A DNA stretch of 64,000 nt from a virus, in IMG/VR virus record IMGVR_UViG_3300033146_001994, positions 1 through 64,000 of that record; one strand, given 5' to 3'. Positions 25,501-33,453 of this stretch are shown here, one piece after another. The translations under genes and the position numbers were made by a program. The notes beneath the pieces were generated by a model. It was not told the DNA's origin and did not search any database. It saw only the letters and a program-made list of their open reading frames with translations. Each line of letters opens with the position of its first letter. The stretch's first letter is position 1.

Positions 25501-25960
25501 TATATTTACATTTTTTAGAAATAAAAATGCACTTTATTATATAACAGATACTCCTGAAATGATTAAATCTTTAGAAATAGCTAAAGAGGGTAGAGGTAAT
25601 AGACAAAAAGGAACTCCATCAAGTGTTAAATTAAATAATCAAGCTAGACTTTGGTTAACCCAATGGTTAAAATCTCCTGTCAAAAGTGATACTGAGGATA
25701 ATGTAACATTGAATTTACACAAAGTACCTAGCATAGGATTATTAGAGGAATTAATTGCGTGGAATATTGATGGAAACTTCGATAGAATTTCTTCAATGGG
25801 AATACTTATGGTTAGTAGAAAAGATAAATTATTGTACTTAGAAAGTAATATGACACAGGAAGTGGCTGAATATGAAGAAGATGAATTTTTCAATGATGAC
25901 TTAAGTATTACTAACCAAAATGAGAAAAGTATGAAAAATTTTGATTTAAAATTTTTATAA
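22526..25960 (+). CDS. terL: Large terminase subunit (TerL), precursor with intein
   Basis: ATPase-nuclease motor that packages DNA. The precursor is 1,144 residues; removal of a 392-residue intein leaves about 752. The ATPase has a deviant P-loop at about residues 199-210 (TRGRGFSFKGGE, no GKS), the adenine-contact region AVAAHENFL, Walker B RIMLFEES, and motif III SFG-TGG, which is split by the intein. The C-terminal nuclease begins at YVISVDPVRYD (metal Asp) and continues through YNAEINYEND. crAss-like TerL proteins commonly have this long form. The protein must be spliced to function. Confidence 0.92.
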   Translation: MNNFNSVQTQITTELLEELPKDVVDSLNDHLENIEFIRNLINPNRKFAKDLDRDEEGKILVNITNPHILEDTDYFRPLAIEFEMNGKYTSIFPNPARTSEYRKFWDEQRDRCINGYVRESDGEWIPGSFYFYLNFCRIPVAVAKTTKQKPSKKNKRSKAGKTVEADRVLKHPDFWDGDYLYYHYLDQAKKAGKHANVLKTRGRGFSFKGGEMLAEGYFFYDNSNNYAVAAHENFLTNDGLLTKAWDIIDDININTPFTKTALPKSPMKRVASYVDANGNIRGTKSAVIGISLKNDIEKHRGKRGRIMLFEESGVFPKLNTAWDIARNSFEQDDLVFGLMISFGCVCKGTKVYTNKGEYINIEDLQQPDGIVGFGENNISKEPIVYMQPPAKKECVRITTSYRTLECSIDHPILIRTTGTHRKGFDKVETYFSKKTSKFITCKTKSKVTYHKKVWRDAEKLKEGDYLLTADIIDIWGTDKLFDARLVGMLIGDGSYGMRKHYTRMEFKTPVFSNCDDELNKYVYTKYDAVTESSYITKLGKHYKETRIRKLIPILKEVGIAGQSKTQKRLPSNYMYLTKKDSQELLAGLFDTDGSIMLDVNNRASITISQCNIEIIKQIKTLLEKFGIVGFITTVKPSLKEGRKDRNLHYRLIITTKQSIRNFKKYIPIIIKYKIAKLDKILNSKEFSTDCRKYDIFKGIREERVTKVEYIGKKDIYNLTAGNTHTYLANNIITHNTGGTKGNRFESAKEFIYNPVGYGILPLKNVFDKSTGSGMCSFWSGIYLNTAGAYDKNGNSDVVKALIRILYKRWEEVQSGIKADTILQRKAENAITPQEAILSTSENIFPVQDLKDRLAEIKTNLGAFISKHYIGLMGVKDGEVVFNQKPELTPIRNYPVDIDSDRTGAIEVFKMPAKGTKELSIGERYVISVDPVRYDKVLYSVSLASIFVFDLWLDEIVAEYTCRPESIEDFNTQLYRLAIWYNAEINYENDITDIFTFFRNKNALYYITDTPEMIKSLEIAKEGRGNRQKGTPSSVKLNNQARLWLTQWLKSPVKSDTEDNVTLNLHKVPSIGLLEELIAWNIDGNFDRISSMGILMVSRKDKLLYLESNMTQEVAEYEEDEFFNDDLSITNQNEKSMKNFDLKFL
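23555..24730 (+). mobile_element. LAGLIDADG intein in TerL
   Basis: In-frame insertion of 392 codons. Block A is CVCKGTKVYTNKGE with nucleophile Cys1; block B is ECSIDHPILIRT (His). The two LAGLIDADG motifs are LVGMLIGDGS and LLAGLFDTDGS. Block F/G is KDIYNLTAGNTHTYLANN then IITHN, with penultimate His and final Asn, followed by Thr as the first C-extein residue. Splicing joins SFG to TGG, restoring the terminase motif. Both acidic residues of the endonuclease motifs are present, so it may still home. Host for spread is presumably other phages with the same SFGTGG site. Confidence 0.95.
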
Positions 25961-25990
25961 TAATATTATTACCTTTACATAAAAAATAAT

Positions 25991-28339
25991 ATGATACAAT
26001 TTCCATATCAAAAAAGAGCAACATCACAGAAAACATTAAACTTTTGTATTGAATGTTTAGAAAGTGCTGAACAGATGCAATCTGAATTATCTATAGCAAA
26101 TGATAGTGCGGACTTGATAGATAATGAAAATATTCTAAAAGGTAAATTAGACCCTGTAAGGCTTGAAAAAATTGTAAATCCTATTGGAATGAAATCTTCT
26201 ACCTTTAGAGTACCTACCCAATCATATCCATTACTAAAAGATAAAGTTGACTTATTACAAGGAGAAGAATGGAAAAGAAAATTTGCTTTTTCAGCTAAGT
26301 TGTTAAATCCTGATGCTATTAAAGAAAAATATACTGTAAAAAATAAATTTATTAAAGATGGATTAATTAGATTAATTACAGATACAGAATTAGATGATGA
26401 TACTAAAAAGAAAAGAATAGAGAATTTACAAAACTCTATTATAAACTGGAAGTACATTAAAGAAATTAGAGCAAATAGAATTTTAGAGGCAGAATATGAC
26501 TTACAAGGGCTAAAATCTCTTTTTAACAAAGGATTTAAAGCCCTGAATACTACTAGAACAGAAATATACGCTATTGAGTTAGTAAATGGTAGAATACAAA
26601 CTAGAGCTGTCAATTGGAAGAATATCAAGGCTGCTAGATTAGGAAGTTCAGATAGAATTGATGATGCAGATATTATTATAGAAGAAACATATGAATCTCC
26701 TGGATGGATTATAGATAGATACTATGATAAATTAAAACCTAGTGAAATTACAAGAATTGATAAAGGACTTGTAGCACAATACGGTAATAGTAGAGATTTT
26801 TCATATCCAGCTACAGCAGGAGAAGTTACATTTAGTCGTAGTGACTTTGGAAAAACAGATATAACAACTACAAATAATATACAAAATAGCTTGATAGATA
26901 CAAATGCCGTAGGCAAATCAAGTATATTAGATTCCTTTGGTAACATTAGAGTTACCAGACTTGTGTGGAAATCACTTAGAAAAATAGGTATAATTAAATG
27001 GATTGAAAACGGTAAAAACCATGAACGTACTGTAGATGAAAATTATACAGCTAATAAAGACAAAGGAGAAGAAATAAATTGGTATTGGAAACCTGAATAT
27101 ATGCAGATAACTAGAATAGGGGATGATATATACCCTAGTGATTGGGGTATAAAAGCTATTCAATTTATGCAAAAAGATAATATTACTTCAGCAGGCAGTG
27201 GCTATGTGGGAAATGTTCTAGATGTATGTATTACAGATGTAATGAAGCCCTTTCAAGTATTATATGATATTATAATGGCTAGGACTAAGCATGCCTTTAT
27301 AGTTAGTAGAGGTAAAGTTCCTGTTTTAGATTTAGCTAGAAAACCTAAATCATGGGATGTGGCTAAATGGGATTATTACCTCAATACTATGAATACCCTC
27401 TATGAAAACTCTTTTAATGAGGGTGCAGTAGGTGTAGCAAAAGGTAAAATATCAGGTAATATGCAACAATCCACTAGGGTAATGGATTTAGAAAATGGCG
27501 CCTATGTACAACAACATCTTTACATGCTACAATATATTGAAAAGAAAATTGGCGATATTGTAGGTATATCTAAAGCTAGAGAGGGGCAATCATCCTCAAC
27601 TGAAACAGCTACAGGTGTACAGAATGCAGTAACACAGTCTTATCATATTACAGAGCCTTACTATGCTATACATGAAGCAATTAAAGATAGAGTATTAAAT
27701 AATATATTAGAGGGTGTTAAATACTGTATTAAAGTTAACCCTGAATTATATGAGAGTTATTTAGGGGATAATGATTTTATTTTAGATGAAATTGATTCTA
27801 CACAGTTTACAGAAACTTCTTATAACGTTGTAGTTACTTCTAGTGGGGAAGATTATGAGCTACTTAATCAATATAAACAGTTAGCACATGCAGCTATTCA
27901 AAACAATGCTATGAAATTATCCACTCTTGCTACTATATATTCATCTAAATCAATATTGGAGGTTAGAGAAAAATTGGAAAAAGCTGAACAAGATTTAGAA
28001 CAGAAAACAGCTCAACAAAACGAAGCTTCTGAAAAGATGAAAAATCAAATGATTCAATTAGAGTTAAAAGATAAACAAGATGATAGGGAATCTAAAGAAC
28101 ATATCAGTAATGAGAAAAATAAAATGCTTCTCCTTACAAAATTAATGGAGATTCAACGAGGAGAAAATGGAGATGAAATCTCAACAGAAGAAATGTTTCA
28201 TAAAATGGAACAGAACTATTCTGAATTTTCAGCGCTTATTGAGCAAAGAGAAATAGAAAATAAAAGGGCTGAAAAAGAACAAGCATTAAAAGAGGAACAG
28301 TTGAAACAGCATCAAAATGCTTCACAGCAACAGAAATAG
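25991..28339 (+). CDS. Portal protein
   Basis: A 782-residue protein directly after TerL and before the capsid genes, the position and size of crAss-like portals. QSYPLLKDKVDLLQGEEWKR near residues 75-95 and the central wing/stem region (DVMKPFQVLYDIIMARTKHA, GISKAREGQSSSTETATGVQ) agree with the family; the latter is typical of the portal crown and stem. The last 130 residues are a long coiled coil rich in Glu, Lys and Gln (EAEQ/KE repeats) ending in a Gln-rich tail. It forms a dodecameric ring for DNA passage. It ends with TAG. Confidence 0.85.
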   Translation: MIQFPYQKRATSQKTLNFCIECLESAEQMQSELSIANDSADLIDNENILKGKLDPVRLEKIVNPIGMKSSTFRVPTQSYPLLKDKVDLLQGEEWKRKFAFSAKLLNPDAIKEKYTVKNKFIKDGLIRLITDTELDDDTKKKRIENLQNSIINWKYIKEIRANRILEAEYDLQGLKSLFNKGFKALNTTRTEIYAIELVNGRIQTRAVNWKNIKAARLGSSDRIDDADIIIEETYESPGWIIDRYYDKLKPSEITRIDKGLVAQYGNSRDFSYPATAGEVTFSRSDFGKTDITTTNNIQNSLIDTNAVGKSSILDSFGNIRVTRLVWKSLRKIGIIKWIENGKNHERTVDENYTANKDKGEEINWYWKPEYMQITRIGDDIYPSDWGIKAIQFMQKDNITSAGSGYVGNVLDVCITDVMKPFQVLYDIIMARTKHAFIVSRGKVPVLDLARKPKSWDVAKWDYYLNTMNTLYENSFNEGAVGVAKGKISGNMQQSTRVMDLENGAYVQQHLYMLQYIEKKIGDIVGISKAREGQSSSTETATGVQNAVTQSYHITEPYYAIHEAIKDRVLNNILEGVKYCIKVNPELYESYLGDNDFILDEIDSTQFTETSYNVVVTSSGEDYELLNQYKQLAHAAIQNNAMKLSTLATIYSSKSILEVREKLEKAEQDLEQKTAQQNEASEKMKNQMIQLELKDKQDDRESKEHISNEKNKMLLLTKLMEIQRGENGDEISTEEMFHKMEQNYSEFSALIEQREIENKRAEKEQALKEEQLKQHQNASQQQK

Positions 28340-28384
28340 TGTTAATGTAATATGGTATAGATAGTTAAAACTTATCTGTCTCAA

Positions 28385-28416
28385 TTTGATAGGAAAATAA
28401 ATTAATTGTATAATTG
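28385..28416 (+). promoter_or_regulatory. Candidate Bacteroidetes-type promoter
   Basis: TTTG (28385-28388) and TATAATTG (28409-28416) are 20 bases apart, close to the Bacteroidetes pattern TTTG-N19..21-TAnnTTTG, with one mismatch in the -7 box. It lies upstream of the scaffold and capsid genes in a 92-base gap. A/T richness makes chance matches likely. Confidence 0.3.
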
Positions 28417-28431
28417 TTAAAACAAAAACTT

Positions 28432-29619
28432 ATGAACACAGAAGAATTGTTTGATGGCATTGGAGGTTTAGATTTAGAAGATGATTCTATAGAACTAAAT
28501 GCTGATGGTGTACCTGTAGATAATATTACGGCAAGTACGCAAATACCTGAAAGTGCAGAAACACCTACAGGAGATAACCAAGGCAAACCTGAGGATGATG
28601 AAGATGATGGACTTATTGACATTGAAGATTCATTGCTTAAAGACCTTAATGGCGCAGATTCTACAGAGGATAGTACAAATAAGTCTGTAAATACAGATGT
28701 AGATGCATATCTTAATTTTTTGGATAATCTAGTAGATTCTAAAGTTCTTAAAGAATATGATAAAGACGCTTTTCTAAAAGAAGTTGAGGGAGGTAAAAAT
28801 CCTACAGAACTTATAGTAGCCTTACAGAAAGAAGAATTAGAAGCTGCTAAAAAAGAGTATTTTGATGGACTATCTGATGAAGATAAGGAAGTGTATAAAG
28901 GGAAAACGTCGGGAGTGCAATTAGATGAACTTGGAAATGTTAATAATGCATTGGAGTATTATAAAGATATTACAGATGAATTTATAGAGGATGTGAAAAA
29001 TGAAGATACCCTTAAACAAATCATTTCAATTGATTTAAAAAATAGAGGATTCTCCGACGATGAAGTTGCGGAACAGCTTGATATATATGAAGAAAAAGAC
29101 TTAATTACAACTAAAGCTAAAAGTGCTAAAGAGAAAATAGTAAGTACTTTAGAAGCAACTAAAGTAAGTCTATTTGAAAAAGCAGAGGCTGCTAAACAGT
29201 CTGATTTAGAAAAAATCAGTTCTTATAAAAAAGAATTAAAATCTACAATTGAAACAATAGATACAATAATTCCAGGAATCAAAATTGATAGTAAAATGCA
29301 AGAACAACTCTATAAGGATTTTACTGAGCCTGTAGAGTATGGAAAAGACAAGTCTCCTATAGATGTTATATCCAAAGTTAGAAATATAAATCCTAAAATG
29401 TTTGATATTGCATTAAGATATTATAATAGAATAGGTTTATTTAATTTTGATGATAAAGGTAAATTTGCACCTGACTTTTCTGAAATTAATAAGAACTTAC
29501 AAACAAAAGAAGCTAGACGTATAAAAGCAATTATTAGTACTGATTCTTTTTCTAAGAAAGAAAATTCTAAAAATACTCAAATACCTAATAATACAGGATT
29601 ATTTGATGGAATAGATTAA
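28432..29619 (+). CDS. Probable scaffold protein
   Basis: A 395-residue, strongly acidic, mostly helical protein between portal and major capsid protein, the usual place of the scaffold. Residues 60-100 are Asp/Glu-rich and low complexity; the middle (about 180-330) is helical with coiled-coil character (AKSAKEKIVSTLEATKVSLF). LFDGI occurs at residues 6-10 and again at 390-394, right at both ends. The start is the ATG at 28432; a longer frame opens at a TTG at 28414 but adds only KQKL-type residues. Likely removed or degraded during head maturation. Confidence 0.6.
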   Translation: MNTEELFDGIGGLDLEDDSIELNADGVPVDNITASTQIPESAETPTGDNQGKPEDDEDDGLIDIEDSLLKDLNGADSTEDSTNKSVNTDVDAYLNFLDNLVDSKVLKEYDKDAFLKEVEGGKNPTELIVALQKEELEAAKKEYFDGLSDEDKEVYKGKTSGVQLDELGNVNNALEYYKDITDEFIEDVKNEDTLKQIISIDLKNRGFSDDEVAEQLDIYEEKDLITTKAKSAKEKIVSTLEATKVSLFEKAEAAKQSDLEKISSYKKELKSTIETIDTIIPGIKIDSKMQEQLYKDFTEPVEYGKDKSPIDVISKVRNINPKMFDIALRYYNRIGLFNFDDKGKFAPDFSEINKNLQTKEARRIKAIISTDSFSKKENSKNTQIPNNTGLFDGID

Positions 29620-29636
29620 ATCTTAATTATATAAAT

Positions 29637-31106
29637 ATGAAACTAAGACCTTTTCAAATTACAACACCTAGGGACATATCAGGGCTAGTTAAAACTGAAA
29701 ATTTAGCTTATAACTTTGGTATAGTGCCTCAAAAAGCATCTAAAGTTGCACTTAAATTGCGTAGTGCAAATGTTGGTGATGACTTAAATGCCTATTTATC
29801 AAAATTTCCTGTAAAGAAATTTGAAACACAAGATGACTTTACTTGGGATATTGAAGCTGATGGAGATAAAAACATTCCATTGACAAAATGTTCATTAACT
29901 CCTTTAGGAAGTCAGGTACTACCTACTGACAAAGTTGGTGAGGGAATAACTCCTTTTTATCTATTCTTTCCTGAAAATTGGTTTTTTGAAACCAATGTAA
30001 TAGTTGGAGAAGCTTTAGAAGATTATCAAATTAGAATTTTAGAACCTGGACAGGCTGTAGCAGGAGGGTTAACTAGATATAAGTGTGAACTTGTAACTGG
30101 AGATGTCAATTTATTTATTCCTTTTGAAGAAGTAATGGCAGGTAAAAGATTCTCTAAAGACTTTTCTTTAGTAGAACAAGAACTTTCTGTAGATGGAGGT
30201 GGATTACACCACAGTTTTCCATATACTATGAAAGGTGCTTTCAGTATGATTAGAATGAAAACTGTTGTTCCTGGCAGTATGGTTAATAAATCTCGCCCTG
30301 TACAATTCTTTTGGAAAGATTCTAAAACAGGTAAAACTATAAGTTCATGGTTAGACAAGCTAACATATGACTTTGATATGCAGTTTCTTAAAGAGATTAA
30401 TTATCTTACCCAATATGCACGCTCAAATGAAGCTCCTGATGGTACTTATAAAAACAGAGGTACTTCTGGGAATATTATTAAGCAAGGTGATGGAATTAAA
30501 GCTCAAACACGTAAGTCTAACTATAGTACTTATAATGAATTTGATGTTAAAATTCTAAGTGACCATGTTTTAGCAATGTCTGTTGGTAAATATAAAATGG
30601 GTGAACGTGATGTTCTTTTAAACAGCGGTGAGTGGGGTCATAAACAATTCCATGAATCTGTAGAGAATGTTCCTGGAGCTACATTTGTAGCATCAAGAGA
30701 TACCCATAGAATCTATACCAATAAAGATGGTAATATGGGTTGGAGAGGACAATTTACTGAGTATTATGGTGCTAATGGAGTTAAGCTTACTAGTATTCCT
30801 GATATGACTAAGGATGACCCTGTTAGAAATAAAAGAAACCATCCTACTGAACAAGGACTTATTGAATCAAGAAACTATGATATTTATAATATGGGTACTT
30901 CATCAGGTGAAAATAACATTCAGAAAGTTCAACTTGCTACTGGAGGAGAGATTAGAAAATTTAGAGAGGGCTTAAGGTCTCCATTTAGTAAAGGTGAGGG
31001 TAGAATGGAAGTAGAAACAGATGGATGGGAAGAACATAGAGCATACATTGGTGGTGCAATGGTATTAGACCCTGAAGGAACTGGAGCTTATAATATTAAT
31101 TTTTAA
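29637..31106 (+). CDS. Major capsid protein
   Basis: A 489-residue protein, close to the length of crAss-like major capsid proteins, beginning with KLRPFQITTPRDISGLVKT, which I recognise as the typical crAss-like capsid opening. It should adopt the HK97 fold. It lies 17 bases after the scaffold gene and before a run of head-completion genes. No signal of proteolytic pro-domain is obvious. A 63-residue overlapping frame inside it is a shadow and is not annotated. Confidence 0.9.
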   Translation: MKLRPFQITTPRDISGLVKTENLAYNFGIVPQKASKVALKLRSANVGDDLNAYLSKFPVKKFETQDDFTWDIEADGDKNIPLTKCSLTPLGSQVLPTDKVGEGITPFYLFFPENWFFETNVIVGEALEDYQIRILEPGQAVAGGLTRYKCELVTGDVNLFIPFEEVMAGKRFSKDFSLVEQELSVDGGGLHHSFPYTMKGAFSMIRMKTVVPGSMVNKSRPVQFFWKDSKTGKTISSWLDKLTYDFDMQFLKEINYLTQYARSNEAPDGTYKNRGTSGNIIKQGDGIKAQTRKSNYSTYNEFDVKILSDHVLAMSVGKYKMGERDVLLNSGEWGHKQFHESVENVPGATFVASRDTHRIYTNKDGNMGWRGQFTEYYGANGVKLTSIPDMTKDDPVRNKRNHPTEQGLIESRNYDIYNMGTSSGENNIQKVQLATGGEIRKFREGLRSPFSKGEGRMEVETDGWEEHRAYIGGAMVLDPEGTGAYNINF

Positions 31107-31120
31107 TAAATATTTGTACA

Positions 31121-32044
31121 ATGACACAAAAAGTAGATAGTAAATTTAATCCCTTAGAAAATAGAGTTATTCTAGTAAAGCCTGTGATTAGGGCTACTAG
31201 GATAACTCCTAAAGGTCACAGTGGTAACTGGCTTTTTGACAATACTAGTATAGAATTTTGTACTAAATTGGATATAAATTCAGGTAACATGGTAGAACCT
31301 TTAAGTGCAAAAGAACGTGAGTTTTTTGAAAATCCTGAAAATAGAAATATTCATGGACTTGACTTTAACCCTGGAGATTTATCTGCAAATAAATTAAAAG
31401 ATAATTTTTGGAAAACATTTAAAGTTAAAATTATAAAAAAAGCTAAAGGTGCAATTCCTGAGGAAGCTACTTTAATGACATTGGATTTAAGTAAGCCTTA
31501 TGACTTTTTTAAATATAAAATTTTACTTACAAATGATTGTGAAAAAGGGTCTGTTGCACTTGGAATGGAAAATAAATTTTCTAGGGCTAGTAATAGAATT
31601 GTATTAGTTGAAAAAGATAATGAGAATATCGATACTATTAAAAAACTTGATATTTTAGAAACTGTAAATAAGTTTTTCTACTCAATTAATAGTTCTGCTG
31701 ACAATTTAAGAAATTTCTTAAGAGCCTATAATTTTACTTATAGAGCACACGTAGAAACTCCTGAGGATGCAGGATTAGATTGGTATAAAATTGAAGTACA
31801 GAAACTGATTAATTCTAATTTATCTAATGTTTATAAGTTAATTGTAGATAAAAGTTCATATAAAGATAAAATCTTTATTATTACAGCATTGAAAAATAAT
31901 CTTATAAAAATAGGTAAGTATAAAAACTTTGAAACTCAAGATGGTGTTGACTTAGGTAGAAATTTAGAAGAAGTTATTGTAAATATAAACTCAGATGAAT
32001 TTCAAGACCTGCTAATGTTGATTAAAACTAAAATATCTAAATGA
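31121..32044 (+). CDS. Conserved head protein downstream of the capsid gene (307 aa)
   Basis: A 307-residue protein 14 bases after the capsid gene. The N-terminal 200 residues are mixed beta and loop with several basic turns, and the C-terminal third is helical. A gene of this kind regularly follows the capsid gene in crAss-like phages. The exact role is unknown; a head-vertex or connector-associated protein is likely. It overlaps the next gene by 4 bases (ATGA), so the head genes are co-translated. Confidence 0.55.
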   Translation: MTQKVDSKFNPLENRVILVKPVIRATRITPKGHSGNWLFDNTSIEFCTKLDINSGNMVEPLSAKEREFFENPENRNIHGLDFNPGDLSANKLKDNFWKTFKVKIIKKAKGAIPEEATLMTLDLSKPYDFFKYKILLTNDCEKGSVALGMENKFSRASNRIVLVEKDNENIDTIKKLDILETVNKFFYSINSSADNLRNFLRAYNFTYRAHVETPEDAGLDWYKIEVQKLINSNLSNVYKLIVDKSSYKDKIFIITALKNNLIKIGKYKNFETQDGVDLGRNLEEVIVNINSDEFQDLLMLIKTKISK

Positions 32045-32700
32045 TAAAAGCCGACTTTATAACATCTGTTAAAAATAGTCTTTATTTGATGGGGAGTAAT
32101 GCTTCCCCATCATTTAAAGATGAATACATCTGTCAATATTTGGATAAAGCATACCATTCAGTAATTAATAGTATTATTGAAAGTGCTGATTTAACCTATA
32201 TTACCAACCTAATTGAAAGTAAAAGATTAAATATTACAGATTATACAGGCAAACAGAAAAACTTTACATTTGATGTAGGCAAAATATTTGCTATAGTATC
32301 AGGCTATGTATATACTAAATATAATGGAGGTACTCCAATAAAAAGACCTATCGAGGTATATTCAAATATATTTATAGATACATTGCTGGATAATTCTAAT
32401 TACTTATATTTTTCATCACCTAAGTTTATTTTGAATAGTAGGGATAATAATATTTCTATTATAATTGATAGTTATAGTGAGTTTACAACATATTCTTGCA
32501 CAGGTACTGCAATTCCAATAAGTTTTAAATATATAAAAATGCCTACTAAGTTTATAGATATGCAAAATAATGACACTCCTTTAATATCTGAAATAAAGCA
32601 TTTAGAAATTGCAGATAAAGCAGCAGAATTGATTGCAAATATATTAAGTCCACAAATGGCTCAATTTGAAATACATAATAATGATATAATTCCTAGATAA
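32041..32700 (+). CDS. Head-tail connector-like protein (219 aa)
   Basis: A 219-residue protein with an N-terminal helical segment (DEYICQYLDKAYHSVINS) and a beta-rich centre, ending with a helix. Position, size and the ADxITxVKNSLY-like start resemble adaptor or ring proteins located below the portal. No catalytic motif. It overlaps its neighbours by 4 bases and 1 base. Called from context and general shape; a specific structural counterpart is not claimed. Confidence 0.5.
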   Translation: MIKADFITSVKNSLYLMGSNASPSFKDEYICQYLDKAYHSVINSIIESADLTYITNLIESKRLNITDYTGKQKNFTFDVGKIFAIVSGYVYTKYNGGTPIKRPIEVYSNIFIDTLLDNSNYLYFSSPKFILNSRDNNISIIIDSYSEFTTYSCTGTAIPISFKYIKMPTKFIDMQNNDTPLISEIKHLEIADKAAELIANILSPQMAQFEIHNNDIIPR

Positions 32701-33413
32701 TGAAAGTATTACAGATATATAGATTGTTAGAATTAAAAATACCTAATTATTCTAAGTTAATACTTAAGGGATTGCATTCAGATACTGTTGAAGAAGCCTT
32801 AAATACGGCTGCATTTGATGTATTTTCAAAGTTCTTTGAAGTGTTTGAACAGAATCAATACACTAAGTTTGGTATCTCTAATTTAATAATACATAATAAG
32901 TTAATGGATGTTGTAGAAAATACTGAATTACATCCATATCAATATGGTAAAATCTATAATACAAACGATGTATATTTTTCAATGAGTGAATTTATTGATA
33001 TAGCAGGAAAGGTTGTAAATATTATACCGATAAAGCATGATTATTATTTGACAAATATTAATAATAATATGCGTAAACCTGATATTAATTATCATTTTTG
33101 GAGATTAGATATTGGTACAACTGATAACAATAATGTAAGTAGAGAAATAATACTTGATAAAGATTATTTAAATAACGATGTTAGATATTATATAACATAT
33201 ATTAAACTACCATCTAAAATAGATTTGTCAAATATTAATTCATTTATTGATATTAATGATGAAATCCTAGTTAAAAATGTTATACCTTTAGCTATAAAAT
33301 ATATTTTAGAAAAATTTGTTATGGAAGATGCTATTACAGAACATAGGCAACAGGTTCAACAACCTCAACAACCTCAACAACAGATACAGCCACAACAACA
33401 ACAACAACAATAA
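32700..33413 (+). CDS. Head-tail connector-like protein with Gln-rich tail (237 aa)
   Basis: A 237-residue protein with a globular first 210 residues and a low-complexity C-terminus of Gln with scattered Pro, coded mainly by CAA repeats (about 33346-33410). The start shares its A with the stop of the previous gene. Like its neighbour it is probably a ring or adaptor protein in the neck. The Gln tail may be flexible or vary in length by slippage. Confidence 0.5.
   Translation: MKVLQIYRLLELKIPNYSKLILKGLHSDTVEEALNTAAFDVFSKFFEVFEQNQYTKFGISNLIIHNKLMDVVENTELHPYQYGKIYNTNDVYFSMSEFIDIAGKVVNIIPIKHDYYLTNINNNMRKPDINYHFWRLDIGTTDNNNVSREIILDKDYLNNDVRYYITYIKLPSKIDLSNINSFIDINDEILVKNVIPLAIKYILEKFVMEDAITEHRQQVQQPQQPQQQIQPQQQQQQ
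33346..33410 (+). repeat. CAA/CCT trinucleotide repeat coding for a Gln-rich tail
   Basis: The 3' end of the connector-like gene holds three CAACCTCAA-type units and then a run of seven CAA codons just before the TAA stop. Length changes in multiples of three would be tolerated. Confidence 0.85.
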
Positions 33414-33453
33414 TGATATTAATAATTATTTTATGAACTTAATACTTTAAAAA

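Noticed and set aside
25940-25977. Promoter before the portal gene: TTTG and TACCTTTA
   Set aside because: The spacing of 26 bases is outside the usual 19-21, and the -7 box ends in A instead of G.
26008-26628. 206-codon frame on the minus strand inside the portal gene
   Set aside because: It is the shadow of the portal coding frame; composition is hydrophobic and Ser/Phe-rich without family match, and all neighbours are on the + strand.
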